Shown piece by piece: positions 27,642 to 35,387 of a DNA stretch of 64,000 nucleotides. This DNA is from Anaeromyxobacter paludicola. Lineage in GTDB: Bacteria > Myxococcota > Myxococcia > Myxococcales > Anaeromyxobacteraceae. A program made the position numbers and the translations under genes. Below the pieces are notes generated by a model. It had not been told where the DNA came from. It saw nothing but the letters and a program-made list of their open reading frames with translations, and made no database searches. Position 1 is the first letter of the stretch. The number at the start of each line of letters is the position of its first letter. The stretch lies in NCBI RefSeq assembly GCF_023169965.1, contig NZ_AP025592.1:3100001-3164000 (forward strand), read 5' to 3'.

Positions 27642-27655
27642 TTGATCTGCATCAC
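27642..27655. promoter_or_regulatory. FNR/CRP-family-like binding site
   Basis: TTGAT-CTGC-ATCAC differs from the FNR consensus (TTGAT-N4-ATCAA) at one base. An overlapping 7-base inverted repeat, TTCGTGA (27634-27640) with TCACGAA (27652-27658), adds symmetry. It is 372 bases from the multicopper oxidase start and 40 bases past the FKBP stop, so it might serve oxygen control of the oxidase or be part of a hairpin behind FKBP. Confidence 0.35.
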
Positions 27656-27694
27656 GAAATCCTGCGTCCTGGCTGGAGATTGCCCTCCGGGGGC

Positions 27695-28423
27695 TCACTT
27701 GGCGCTGACGCCGAGCAGCTCGACCTCGAACACCAGGGTGGACCCCGGCGGGATGCCCGGCCCCCCTCGATCGCCGTAGGCGAGGTCGGCCGGGCAGACG
27801 AGCCGGGCCTTGCCGCCCACCTTCATCTTGGCCACCCCTTCGGTCCAGCAGGGGATGACCCGTCCGAGGGGGAACTCGGCCGGCTGGCCGCGCTGCACGG
27901 AGCTGTCGAAGACCTTCCCGTCGGGAAAGCGGCCCGTGTAGTGGACCTTCACCGTGTCGGCGGCCTTGGGCTGCGCGCCGGTGCCGGCGGCGAGCGGGAG
28001 GTAGACGAGGCCCGACGCGGTCCGCTCGGCGCCCTTCTCGGCGGCGGCCTTGTCGAGGAACGGCTTCGCCTCCGCCTTGCGCCTGTCGGCGGCCGCCTTC
28101 ATGCGCGCCTGCGCGAAGGCGTTGATGCGCGCCTGGGCGGGCCCGGGATCGACGCCCTTGCCGGCGAAGGCGTCGTCCATGCCGCGCCGGACCACCGCGT
28201 ACTCCTCCTTGCTGAGCGAGAACAGCTCGAGCTCGCGGGTGACCGTCGCGCCGATGGCGGCGAGGGTCTGCTCGTCGGGCGCCGTTGAATCGGCGGGCGG
28301 CTGGGCCGTCGGCTTGAGGTCGGTCTTCTGGGCCGCGGGCGGCTGCGCCGCCGGCCTGGGATCGGCGCCGTGAGCGCCGGAGGCGAGCGTGAGCACGAGA
28401 GCGGAGACGGCGAACCGGCGCAT
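27695..28423 (-). CDS. FKBP-type peptidyl-prolyl cis-trans isomerase, exported (FkpA-like)
   Basis: A 242-residue protein with a signal peptide (MRRFAVSALVLTLASGAHGA), an Ala/Pro/Gln-rich linker, an FKBP_N-type dimerisation region ('ATVTRELELFSLSKEEYAVVRRGMDDAF') and a C-terminal FKBP_C domain ('VKVHYTGRFPDGKVFDSS', 'IPCWTEGVAKMKVGGKARLVCPADLAYG', 'STLVFEVELLGV'). It catalyses proline isomerisation and helps fold periplasmic proteins. ATG 28423 has an AAAGGA site upstream; longer in-frame starts lie inside the divergent gene and were rejected. It is 55 bases from that divergent gene. Confidence 0.94.
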   Translation of the reverse strand: MRRFAVSALVLTLASGAHGADPRPAAQPPAAQKTDLKPTAQPPADSTAPDEQTLAAIGATVTRELELFSLSKEEYAVVRRGMDDAFAGKGVDPGPAQARINAFAQARMKAAADRRKAEAKPFLDKAAAEKGAERTASGLVYLPLAAGTGAQPKAADTVKVHYTGRFPDGKVFDSSVQRGQPAEFPLGRVIPCWTEGVAKMKVGGKARLVCPADLAYGDRGGPGIPPGSTLVFEVELLGVSAK

Positions 28424-28478
28424 GGGGGAGTCCTTTCGAGATTGGCCTTCGGGCGCGCGCATTATAGCTTTCCGGTCC

Positions 28479-28910
28479 ATGAGGAAGCTCGCTCTCGCCG
28501 CCGCGCTCTGCTGCATCGTGGCCGTCCCCTGCCGCACGCTGGCCGCCGGGATCCCGGTGCGGGTGCGCGTGCTCGCGGGGAAGCGGCAGGGGCCGCCGCA
28601 GGTGGACCCGCGCCTCAAGGACCTCCAGGCGCAGCTCTCGCCGCTCGCGTGGCAGACCTGGACGCAGGTGAAGGAGGAGCAGCGCGACCTCGAGGTCGGC
28701 AAGCCGGCCAGCTTCTCGCTGCCGGACGGCAGCGCGCTCGAGCTCACCATCCAGGAGGCGAAGAAGGACACCGTCACCTTCCAGCTCAAGGTGCCGCGGA
28801 GCCAGACCGCCTCCAGGCTCACCATCAGCAAGGATCAGCGGATCGTGCACCAGGTGGCGCCGGAGAAGGACGGCACGGCCACCTTCGTGAGCATCCGGCC
28901 GTGGCCGTAG
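28479..28910 (+). CDS. Hypothetical exported protein
   Basis: A 143-residue protein with a clear signal peptide (MRKLALAAALCCIVAVPCRTLAA). The mature part, about 120 residues, has alternating strands ('PASFSLPDGSALELTIQEAKKDTVTFQLKVP', 'GTATFVSIRPWP') and looks like a small beta domain. I do not recognise the family. It is transcribed away from the FKBP gene, with 55 bases between the two starts containing an AT-rich patch (ATTATAGCTT). Confidence 0.7.
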   Translation: MRKLALAAALCCIVAVPCRTLAAGIPVRVRVLAGKRQGPPQVDPRLKDLQAQLSPLAWQTWTQVKEEQRDLEVGKPASFSLPDGSALELTIQEAKKDTVTFQLKVPRSQTASRLTISKDQRIVHQVAPEKDGTATFVSIRPWP

Positions 28911-28972
28911 GGTGAGCGCGGCGTGCCGCGCGGCGCCGTCGTCCTCGCCGGGCCGTGCGTCAAATTTTTGAC

Positions 28973-29001
28973 TTGACCCACAGTCCGTTCGGGCGTTTCA
29001 T
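28973..29001 (+). promoter_or_regulatory. Candidate sigma-70-type promoter for the lipoprotein gene
   Basis: TTGACC (28973-28978) and TTTCAT (28996-29001) are separated by 17 bases, about 125 bases upstream of the lipoprotein ATG. Just before is a locally AT-rich dyad TCAAA-TT-TTTGA (28960-28971), rare in this GC-rich sequence. The -10 match is weak. Confidence 0.35.
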
Positions 29002-29125
29002 GCCCCGCGTTCGCGGCGCTCCGTTCCGGGGCGGATCGCGAAGGGGTCGCAAACGACAGCCAGGCGCGCTCCTCCGGTCCGCTCGGGCCGGCGCGGGGCG
29101 TCCTTTTGCTCGAGGGGGTACACGG

Positions 29126-30787
29126 ATGAGATCGCTGCGTATCGGAGCTCTTTCGCTCGTGGCGCTGGGCCTCGCGGCGTGCGGGACCGGGCAGTCCAAC
29201 AAGGGGAGCCTGCAGACCACCGTCCGGCTGCAGGGGCTCGCGGCGGGGCCCGTCACCAAGGTGACGGTCGCGGTCACCTCGTCCGATCCCAACGAGACGA
29301 TCGCGCCCATCGAGCTGACGGCCGGCACGCCCGCCGGGACCTACACCGGCACGTTCGCCCAGCTCCGCGCCAGCACCAACGGCGGCCCCACCTACCAGCT
29401 CCTGGCGGAGGCGGTTGACGCGGGCGGGACCGTGCTCTATCGCGGCTCGGCCGCCGGCGTGAGGGTGACCGAGGGCGTGATGAGCACGATCATCATCATC
29501 GCCAACAGCACCGCGCCGGTCGTGCACACCGACTACGTGCCGGTCCGGATCACGGCGGTCGAGGCGGCCGCCCAGGTCCGCTCCGGCGAGCAGCTCACCT
29601 TCAAGGTGACGGTCAACCCCGACGCCACCGGGCCGGTGGCCCTCCAGTGGAGCCAGATGGACGTGGTCGACCCGGCCACCGTCTTCACCGATCCCACGCA
29701 GGGCACCACGGTCTGGACGGCGCCGACCACGCCGTCCTTCCAGACCGTGCACATCACCGTCACCGCCTCCAACGGCCTCGCCGCCCCCTCCAGCGTCACC
29801 TTCGACGTGGCGGTCACCGCCAAGGTGGACGCGCCGGTGCAGGTCACCCTGAACGACGCCCCGGTCCTCGCGTCCCTCACCCTCGGCCAGCCGCGCGTCG
29901 CGCCGGCGCAGACCGTGGACCTGTCGGTGTCGGCCTCCGACCCGAACGGCGACGCCCTGACCTACACCTTCTCGAAGGGCACCTGCACGGGCTCCTTCGG
30001 CGCGCTGGAGGGAGCGCCGCAGGCGGCCTCCACCGCCATGTTCACCGCCGGCAGCGCGATCGGCGTCTGCAAGCTCGCCGTCACCGTGACCGACGCGAAC
30101 GGCCTCACCGCGACCGGCACCGTCGCGCTGGACGTGGATCCGCTGCAGCCGCCCCGCACCGAGGTGGTGACCCCCACCTCGCCGGCCACCGTGCCGAACG
30201 TGGTCGGGGTGGCGGACGACGGCGCCCCCGGCTTCCTCGGCGGCAGCATCCGCGCCACCGGCACGCCCAAGGCCGAGCTCTACTTCACCCCGCAGGGCCT
30301 CTTCAGCCGCACCGGGCTCAAGCTCGGTGACATCGCCCGGCTCAGCTTCTACACGAAGAAGGCCACCAGCCACACGGAGGACGTGCTCGACTGGTTCCTC
30401 GCCATCTACACCACGCCCTACGCCGGCCAGACCTCCGGCTGGTACGGCGCGCGGGTCGAGGCCGAGGCCTACCTGGCGAAGAACCTGACCGAGACCGTCG
30501 GCGACTGGAACCTCTGGGACTCCTCCGGGACCCAGAACCAGCTCCGCTTCTTCGAGTCCACGGCCGGCTACTTCGGCAGCTACACCGACCCGACCTGGAG
30601 CGAGTTCGTCGCCGGCAACAGCCTCGGCGGCTCCGGCGGTCGCGTGGTCGCCGCCTACCAGGATCTGCCCATCCTCTACTTCTCGGTCCAGACCGCCTCG
30701 GGCGCGGCCGGCTTCCAGGGGCAGCTCGACGGGCTCCGCATCGAGCTGACGGACGGCTCGGTGACGCAGGTCGATTTCCAGCCGTAG
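29126..30787 (+). CDS. Large lipoprotein with Ig/cadherin-like domains
   Basis: A 553-residue secreted lipoprotein (MRSLRIGALSLVALGLAAC, Cys19). The N-terminal part has beta strands of an Ig-like fold ('VRLQGLAAGPVTKVTVAV'). The middle carries a PKD/cadherin-like unit ('APVLASLTLGQPRVAPAQTVDLSVSASDPNGDALTYTFSKGTC'). The C-terminal 200 residues ('LGDIARLSFYTKKATSH', 'DWFLAIYTTPYAGQTSGWYG', 'LRFFESTAGYFGSY') look like a jelly-roll type domain. It has a GAGGGGG ribosome site and a strong terminator behind it. The middle unit is related to the neighbouring convergent lipoprotein. Probably surface exposed; function unknown. Confidence 0.8.
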   Translation: MRSLRIGALSLVALGLAACGTGQSNKGSLQTTVRLQGLAAGPVTKVTVAVTSSDPNETIAPIELTAGTPAGTYTGTFAQLRASTNGGPTYQLLAEAVDAGGTVLYRGSAAGVRVTEGVMSTIIIIANSTAPVVHTDYVPVRITAVEAAAQVRSGEQLTFKVTVNPDATGPVALQWSQMDVVDPATVFTDPTQGTTVWTAPTTPSFQTVHITVTASNGLAAPSSVTFDVAVTAKVDAPVQVTLNDAPVLASLTLGQPRVAPAQTVDLSVSASDPNGDALTYTFSKGTCTGSFGALEGAPQAASTAMFTAGSAIGVCKLAVTVTDANGLTATGTVALDVDPLQPPRTEVVTPTSPATVPNVVGVADDGAPGFLGGSIRATGTPKAELYFTPQGLFSRTGLKLGDIARLSFYTKKATSHTEDVLDWFLAIYTTPYAGQTSGWYGARVEAEAYLAKNLTETVGDWNLWDSSGTQNQLRFFESTAGYFGSYTDPTWSEFVAGNSLGGSGGRVVAAYQDLPILYFSVQTASGAAGFQGQLDGLRIELTDGSVTQVDFQP

Positions 30788-30824
30788 CGCACCGGGCGCG
30801 GCGCCGAGCGCGCCGCCGCGGAGG

Positions 30825-30859
30825 AAGGGGCCCCTTCACGAGGAGGGGCCCTTTTCTTT
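30825..30859 (+). terminator. Rho-independent terminator
   Basis: GGGCCCC (30828-30834), a 10-base loop, GGGGCCC (30845-30851), then TTTTCTTT. It lies 40 bases past the lipoprotein stop on the + strand. The A residues before the stem give partial function for the convergent gene as well. Confidence 0.88.
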
Positions 30860-30875
30860 CCGGTCCGCCGGAGCG

Positions 30876-31415
30876 TCACCGCCCGACGATCGCGGGGGCG
30901 GTCGTCGGGGCGACGTGGATCGTGCCCGTGGCGGCGCCGCCTCGCGCCGGCGACAGCCCGGACCCGGCGGGCGGCGCGTGCCCCTTCCAGAAGTCGAGGA
31001 CCACGAGCTCCACCGCGCACCCGGCGGAGGAGTCCGGCAGGTGCACCAGGATCCGGTCCGCGCCGCCGGACGGCGCCGGCGTGAGGACCGCGCCGGGGCA
31101 GGTGGGCGCGCTCCAGGCGTACTCGAGGTCGTCGCCGTCCGGGTCGGCGGCGCGCGCCGCGACCTCCACGTCCACGCCCCCGCCCTCTCCCTCCGTCCGG
31201 AGCTCCTGCCGGACGAGCCACATCGACGAGAGCACCGGGGGCTGGTTGAGCTCCACCTCCACCGCGCCCGGCCCGGATCCGGAGACCTGCACGCCGCTCG
31301 CCGCGGTGGCCGCCGGGCCCGACCCGGCCGCGCCTCCGCCGCACGCGGCCAGCAGGGCGGGGAGGACGAGCCACCTCCACCGCGTCCCCGACCTTCGGCT
31401 CACGCCAGCGCTCAT
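30876..31415 (-). CDS. Small lipoprotein related to the neighbouring Ig-like lipoprotein
   Basis: A 179-residue protein with a lipobox ('LVLPALLAAC', Cys25) and a Gly/Ala-rich linker. The main domain ('NQPPVLSSMWLVRQELRTEG', 'VEVAARAADPDGDDLEYAWSAPTC', 'CAVELVVLDFWKG', 'GTIHV') aligns by eye with the middle cadherin-like unit of the convergent 553-residue lipoprotein, including the cysteine pair. Function unknown. A dyad CGAACG-AAG-CGTTCG lies 18 bases before the start. Confidence 0.75.
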   Translation of the reverse strand: MSAGVSRRSGTRWRWLVLPALLAACGGGAAGSGPAATAASGVQVSGSGPGAVEVELNQPPVLSSMWLVRQELRTEGEGGGVDVEVAARAADPDGDDLEYAWSAPTCPGAVLTPAPSGGADRILVHLPDSSAGCAVELVVLDFWKGHAPPAGSGLSPARGGAATGTIHVAPTTAPAIVGR

Positions 31416-31432
31416 GACCCGTGCCCCCTCCT

Positions 31433-31447
31433 CGAACGAAGCGTTCG
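31433..31447. promoter_or_regulatory. Dyad upstream of the small lipoprotein gene
   Basis: CGAACG-AAG-CGTTCG is a perfect 6-base inverted repeat 18 bases from the ATG. It shares the AACG/CGTT half-site character with the palindrome at 27481. The remaining 206-base gap to 31621 shows nothing else clear. Confidence 0.3.
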
Positions 31448-31621
31448 CGGCTCGGGGTGCAGCGCGCGTGCCCCCGGGAGAGGAATGGCGAAGGGCCGGT
31501 GCGCGCGGCGAAGCCCCGCAAATCCGGGTGGATCGGCACGTTCACGGACGGCGAATCCGCCGGAGGCCCCCGGCGCCGGCAGACCCAGGGTAGGACGTCA
31601 CCCGCGGGAGCCGGGCGGGCG

Positions 31622-32434
31622 TCACCAGAGGACGGCGATGCCTCCCGGCGCCGGCGCGAGCCGCAGCGAGGAGCGCGCGCCCTCCGCCGGGTGGAAGAAG
31701 TGCGGCACCGCCCAGCCGATCACGGTGCCCACCACCGCCCCGGTGGCCACGTCGGTGAGGTAGTGGTCGCGGGCGGCGAGGCGCAGGTAGGCCACGGCCG
31801 CCGCGCCCCCCGCGCTCGCGGCCAGGATCCAGGGGGCGCCCGGCACGCGCTGGGACAGGAAGAGGGTCCCCGAGGCCGCGGCGAGCGAGAAGGCATACGT
31901 CGCGTGGCCCGAGAAGAAGGACAGGTTCCGCTCGCGATCGATCGCGGCGGAGGGCGATCTCCCGAGCCAGGCGTACGGCCGCTCCCGGCCGACGGCGTAC
32001 TTCACGCCGGTGTCGAGCAGCATGGCGAGGCTCACGGCCTCGGTGACGAGGAGCACGTTCACCCAGCCGGTCTTCGGGTCGTCGCGGCGGTAGCCATCGA
32101 GGAGCGCGTAGCCGAGCACGCCGGCGGTCATCACGCCCACGAGGACGTCGGAGCTGGTGGCGGCGGCGCCGGGGTTGCCCCACGCGAGCGACCGGGCGGC
32201 GCTCGCCTCGAAGCCGGGCGGGCTGCACCAGCGGCAGGCGCGCGGGGCGAGCGGGCCCTCGAGCCCGAGGAGCGCCAGGGTCGCGGCCCCGGCGGCCCCG
32301 GTGACGGCGAGGTCGAGCGTCAGGTCGTACCGCGGGGGAGCGGGGAGCGCGTCGTCGGCGCGCGCCCCGGCCGCGGCCAGGGCCAGGGCGAGCGCGGCGG
32401 CGAGCCAGCGCGAGGATCGGACGGGCGAGGTCAT
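31622..32434 (-). CDS. PAP2-family membrane phosphatase
   Basis: A 270-residue protein with a signal-like first helix and about five more membrane helices. All three phosphatidic-acid phosphatase type 2 motifs are visible: 'KYAVGRERPY' (KxxxxxxRP), 'SFFSGHAT' (PSGH-like) and 'ARDHYLTD' (RxxxxxHxxxD type). Such enzymes remove phosphate from undecaprenyl diphosphate or related lipids. The ATG at 32434 overlaps the stop of the kinase gene by 4 bases (ATGA). Beside a capsule locus, the likely role is recycling the lipid carrier. Confidence 0.9.
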   Translation of the reverse strand: MTSPVRSSRWLAAALALALAAAGARADDALPAPPRYDLTLDLAVTGAAGAATLALLGLEGPLAPRACRWCSPPGFEASAARSLAWGNPGAAATSSDVLVGVMTAGVLGYALLDGYRRDDPKTGWVNVLLVTEAVSLAMLLDTGVKYAVGRERPYAWLGRSPSAAIDRERNLSFFSGHATYAFSLAAASGTLFLSQRVPGAPWILAASAGGAAAVAYLRLAARDHYLTDVATGAVVGTVIGWAVPHFFHPAEGARSSLRLAPAPGGIAVLW

Positions 32435-33114
32435 CGGCTCACCTGCGGGGAGCGCCTGGCCGCCGCCGCGGCGGCGAGCGCGAAGAGCGCCACCGCCAGG
32501 CCGGTGAAGGGCCACGCCACCGTCCGATGGGCGGCGCCCGCCAGGAGCGCTCCACCCAGGGCGGTGGCCACCCGGTTGGCGCGGCCGCTGGCGTGGCCCC
32601 GGCCGAGGAGCCAGCCCGCGGCGGCGAGCACGCCCGCGCCGATGGCGGCGTCCGCCCCGAGCCGCGGGCGAGCGGCGGAGAGCGCCGGCCCCGCGCGCGC
32701 CACCACCGCGGCGCCGGCGAGGACCGCGCCGGCCGCGAGGGCCAGCACCGCGCCGGCCGCCGCGTCCTTGGCGATCCGGGCCTCCCGCCGGAGCTCGGTC
32801 GTGCACAGGTCCACGAGGGCCTCGAGGGCGGTGTTGAACGCCTCGGCCGCCAGCACCAGCGCGACGCAGAGCAGCAGGCCGAGCTGCGCCGCGAGCGGCA
32901 GCGCGACGCAGCCGCCCGCGAGCCCCACGGCGAGCCCCGCGGCCACGTGGAGCTTCATGTTGCGCTCGTGCGCGACCGCGTGCACGAGCCCGCGCCAGGC
33001 ATGGCCGAAGCTGGCGAGGAGCCCGCCCGGCGCCGCGACGCGCCCCTCGCCTGCCGGCGGCCTCGCCGGAGGCGCCGGGACGAGCCGTGTCCGCACTTCG
33101 CGCGCGCGTGGCAC
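32431..33114 (-). CDS. Diacylglycerol/undecaprenol kinase family protein
   Basis: A 227-residue membrane protein. The DgkA signature (PF01219) is complete: 'HAVAHERNMKLHVAA', 'AEAFNTALEALVDL' (the ENxxE-like segment) and 'IAKDAAAGAVL'. It is longer than the usual 120-140 residues because of extra C-terminal membrane helices that resemble a second, unrelated membrane domain. The start is GTG 33114, 10 bases after the Wzc-type gene. Members phosphorylate diacylglycerol or undecaprenol, so with the PAP2 gene it forms a lipid-carrier phosphate cycle. Confidence 0.88.
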   Translation of the reverse strand: MPRAREVRTRLVPAPPARPPAGEGRVAAPGGLLASFGHAWRGLVHAVAHERNMKLHVAAGLAVGLAGGCVALPLAAQLGLLLCVALVLAAEAFNTALEALVDLCTTELRREARIAKDAAAGAVLALAAGAVLAGAAVVARAGPALSAARPRLGADAAIGAGVLAAAGWLLGRGHASGRANRVATALGGALLAGAAHRTVAWPFTGLAVALFALAAAAAARRSPQVSR

Positions 33115-33124
33115 CGGTGGCTCG

Positions 33125-35377
33125 CTAGGCCGACTTCCGCTTCTTGTAGTCGTACTGGTAGTGGTACCCGTACCCGTAGCCGTAACCGTAGCCGTACCGG
33201 CCGGCGAGGCGGACCACGTCGTTGAACACGAACCCCGCCGGCCGGATGCCGCTCTGGCCGTAGCGCTTCAGCGTCAGCGTGATCTCGCGCAGGGGGTGCT
33301 GTCCGGCGCGGAGGACGAGCAGGTTCACGCCGGCCGTCCGGCCGATGATCGCCGCGTCGGTGACCGCCAGGATGGGCGGCGTGTCGATGAGGACCAGCGC
33401 GTACTGGGCCGAGACCCGCTCGACGAGCTTCCGGTACCCGGCGCTCATCAGGAGCTCCGACGGGTTCGGCGGCAGCACGCCCTGCGGCAGGAGGTCGAGG
33501 TTCGGCCCCACGTCCCGGTGCACCGCCTCGTCGAAGGACACCGAGCCGGCGATCACCTCCGAGAGGCCCGGGCTCCGCTCGAGCCCGAAGACCTTGTGGA
33601 GCCGGCCGTTGCGCATGTCGCCGTCGATGAGGAGCACCCGCTCGCCGGCGTCGGCCAGCACGGCGGCGAGGTTGGTGGCCACGAACGACTTGCCGATGCC
33701 GGGGCTCGGGCCGCCGAGGGCGATGACGCGGTTGGGCGCGTCCATGAGCGCGAACTGGAGGCTGGTGCGCAGGGAGCGGAGGCTCTCGATGGCGAGGTCG
33801 GTGGAGTCGCGCACCGCCAGGAGCCCGGAGCCCTCGGCCGCCTTGCGGCCGCGCCCCAGCTGCGACTGCAGATCGCTGTGGGGCACGCTCGCGTAGACGC
33901 CGATGCCGGTGGCCGCCTCCACGAGGTCCGGATCCTCCACGCCGCGGTTCAGCGAGCGGCGGACGAACGCGGCGACCACGCCGAGCACCAGGCCGAGCAC
34001 GACGGCGAGCCCGGCCGTCTGCACCGGCTCCGGGTGCACCGGCTTCCGCGGCACGAGCGCGCGATCGAGGATCCGGACGTTCCCGATGGTCCCGGACTTG
34101 GCGACCTTGAGCTCCTGCGACTTGTTGAGGAGGAGGACGTAGAGCTCGTTCGAGACCTTCACGTCGCGCATCAGGCGCGCCGACTGCAGCTCCGTCTGCG
34201 GCAGCCCCTTGATCTGGTTCACGAGGTGCGTGCGCTCCGCCTCGGCCTCGGCCAGCTTCTTGTCGATGGTGACGACGTACGGGTGCGTGTCGGTGAAGCG
34301 CTGCTTGAGCTCGGCCCGCTGCAGCGACAACTCGGTGACGAGCTTCTCGATCTCGACGCTGCGGTCGAGGGCCGCCTTGGCCTCCAGCGAGAGGTCGATG
34401 GTGCCGTGCGCCGAGCGATAGGCGTTGAGCGCCTGCTCCGCCTCCTCCACCTTCCCGCGGAGCACCGGCAGCTGGGCGTTCACGAACTCGAGCGTCTTCT
34501 GCGCCTCCTCCGACTTCCGCTCCACGTTCTGGCGGAGGTAGTCGGTGGCCATCGCGTCGAGGATCGCGACGAGCCGCTCGCGATCGGTGCTCGAGAGCTC
34601 GACCCGGATGATGCCGGTCTTCTTGCCCTTCTCGGCGATGACGAGGTCCTTCTGGAGCTTCTGGACCACCTCGCTGGCCGGCCGCTTCATGAGGCGGAAC
34701 CAGGTCCCGGGCCGGGCCCGGAGCTCCGAGACGAAGAGCTGGGCCGGGCCGCCGGCGGTCCCGGCCGCCTGTCCGACCTGTCCCTCGACGAGCAGGTCAC
34801 CGTCCGCGGTGAGGAGCCGGTACCGGCCCGCCTCGCCGGCCACGAGCGTCAGCCGCTCGTTCTCGAGGCGCGGCGACACGGCCAGCCGATCCACGGCGAT
34901 CCGCTCGCCACCCCAGGCGTAGCGGGCCAGCCCCAGGAGCGGCGCCGCGAGCGCCTCGCCGCGGTGGTGCCGGGCGATCGCGGCCCCGACGAGCGGGAAG
35001 TGCCGCGGCTCGGCGACGACGTCCAGGCCGAGCTCCTGGACCACGGCGCCCACCAGCGAGCGGGAGCGGATGATCTCGATCTCGGTGTCGGCCGGGGTCT
35101 GGGTCGAGAGCATGCCGGAGAGCTCGTCGAGCGCGCCGACCCCCTTCTGCTTCTCCTCGACCTGCACGAGCACGTCGGAGCGGAACACCGGGGCGGCGAG
35201 CCAGGTGTAGAGCAGGCCCCCGAGGAGCGCGGCCACGGTGGTGGCGAGGATGAGCCCGCGCGAGGCGAGCAGGACGCCGAGGTACTGCGCGAGCCCGGCC
35301 TCGTCCTCGTCGGAGTCCGAGGTGGTGCTGGGCGCCACCGCGATGGGTGAGGGGTCGCGAGGAGCGGACGGGGTCAC
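33125..35377 (-). CDS. wzc: Polysaccharide co-polymerase with bacterial tyrosine kinase (Wzc-type)
   Basis: A 750-residue inner-membrane protein. An N-terminal Wzz domain follows an acidic leader ('RGLILATTVAALLGGLLYTWLA' is membrane helix 1), a coiled-coil periplasmic region runs to about residue 450, and helix 2 is 'TAGLAVVLGLVLGVVAAFV'. The kinase domain has Walker A 'GGPSPGIGKS' at about 555-564, Walker A' 'LLIDGDMR' near 580 and Walker B 'VLIDTPP' near 661. The C-terminus is a tyrosine cluster made of Gly-Tyr repeats (YGYGYGYGYHYQYDY), the autophosphorylation tail. It controls chain length and export together with Wza and Wzb, whose genes lie 18 kb away here. Confidence 0.95.
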   Translation of the reverse strand: MTPSAPRDPSPIAVAPSTTSDSDEDEAGLAQYLGVLLASRGLILATTVAALLGGLLYTWLAAPVFRSDVLVQVEEKQKGVGALDELSGMLSTQTPADTEIEIIRSRSLVGAVVQELGLDVVAEPRHFPLVGAAIARHHRGEALAAPLLGLARYAWGGERIAVDRLAVSPRLENERLTLVAGEAGRYRLLTADGDLLVEGQVGQAAGTAGGPAQLFVSELRARPGTWFRLMKRPASEVVQKLQKDLVIAEKGKKTGIIRVELSSTDRERLVAILDAMATDYLRQNVERKSEEAQKTLEFVNAQLPVLRGKVEEAEQALNAYRSAHGTIDLSLEAKAALDRSVEIEKLVTELSLQRAELKQRFTDTHPYVVTIDKKLAEAEAERTHLVNQIKGLPQTELQSARLMRDVKVSNELYVLLLNKSQELKVAKSGTIGNVRILDRALVPRKPVHPEPVQTAGLAVVLGLVLGVVAAFVRRSLNRGVEDPDLVEAATGIGVYASVPHSDLQSQLGRGRKAAEGSGLLAVRDSTDLAIESLRSLRTSLQFALMDAPNRVIALGGPSPGIGKSFVATNLAAVLADAGERVLLIDGDMRNGRLHKVFGLERSPGLSEVIAGSVSFDEAVHRDVGPNLDLLPQGVLPPNPSELLMSAGYRKLVERVSAQYALVLIDTPPILAVTDAAIIGRTAGVNLLVLRAGQHPLREITLTLKRYGQSGIRPAGFVFNDVVRLAGRYGYGYGYGYGYHYQYDYKKRKSA

Positions 35378-35387
35378 TGGTCTTCCT

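Larger units (their letters stand above)
27271..27694. other. 424-base intergenic region with several dyads
   Basis: The longest gene-free stretch in the window, upstream of the multicopper oxidase and downstream of the FKBP gene. It holds a palindrome at 27481-27494, a 9-base inverted repeat GACGACCGG/CCGGTCGTC with a 30-base spacing around 27550-27595 followed by a short T run on the + strand, and an FNR/CRP-like site near 27642. It is less GC-rich from about 27595 to 27665. I see no convincing small gene in it. Confidence 0.6.
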
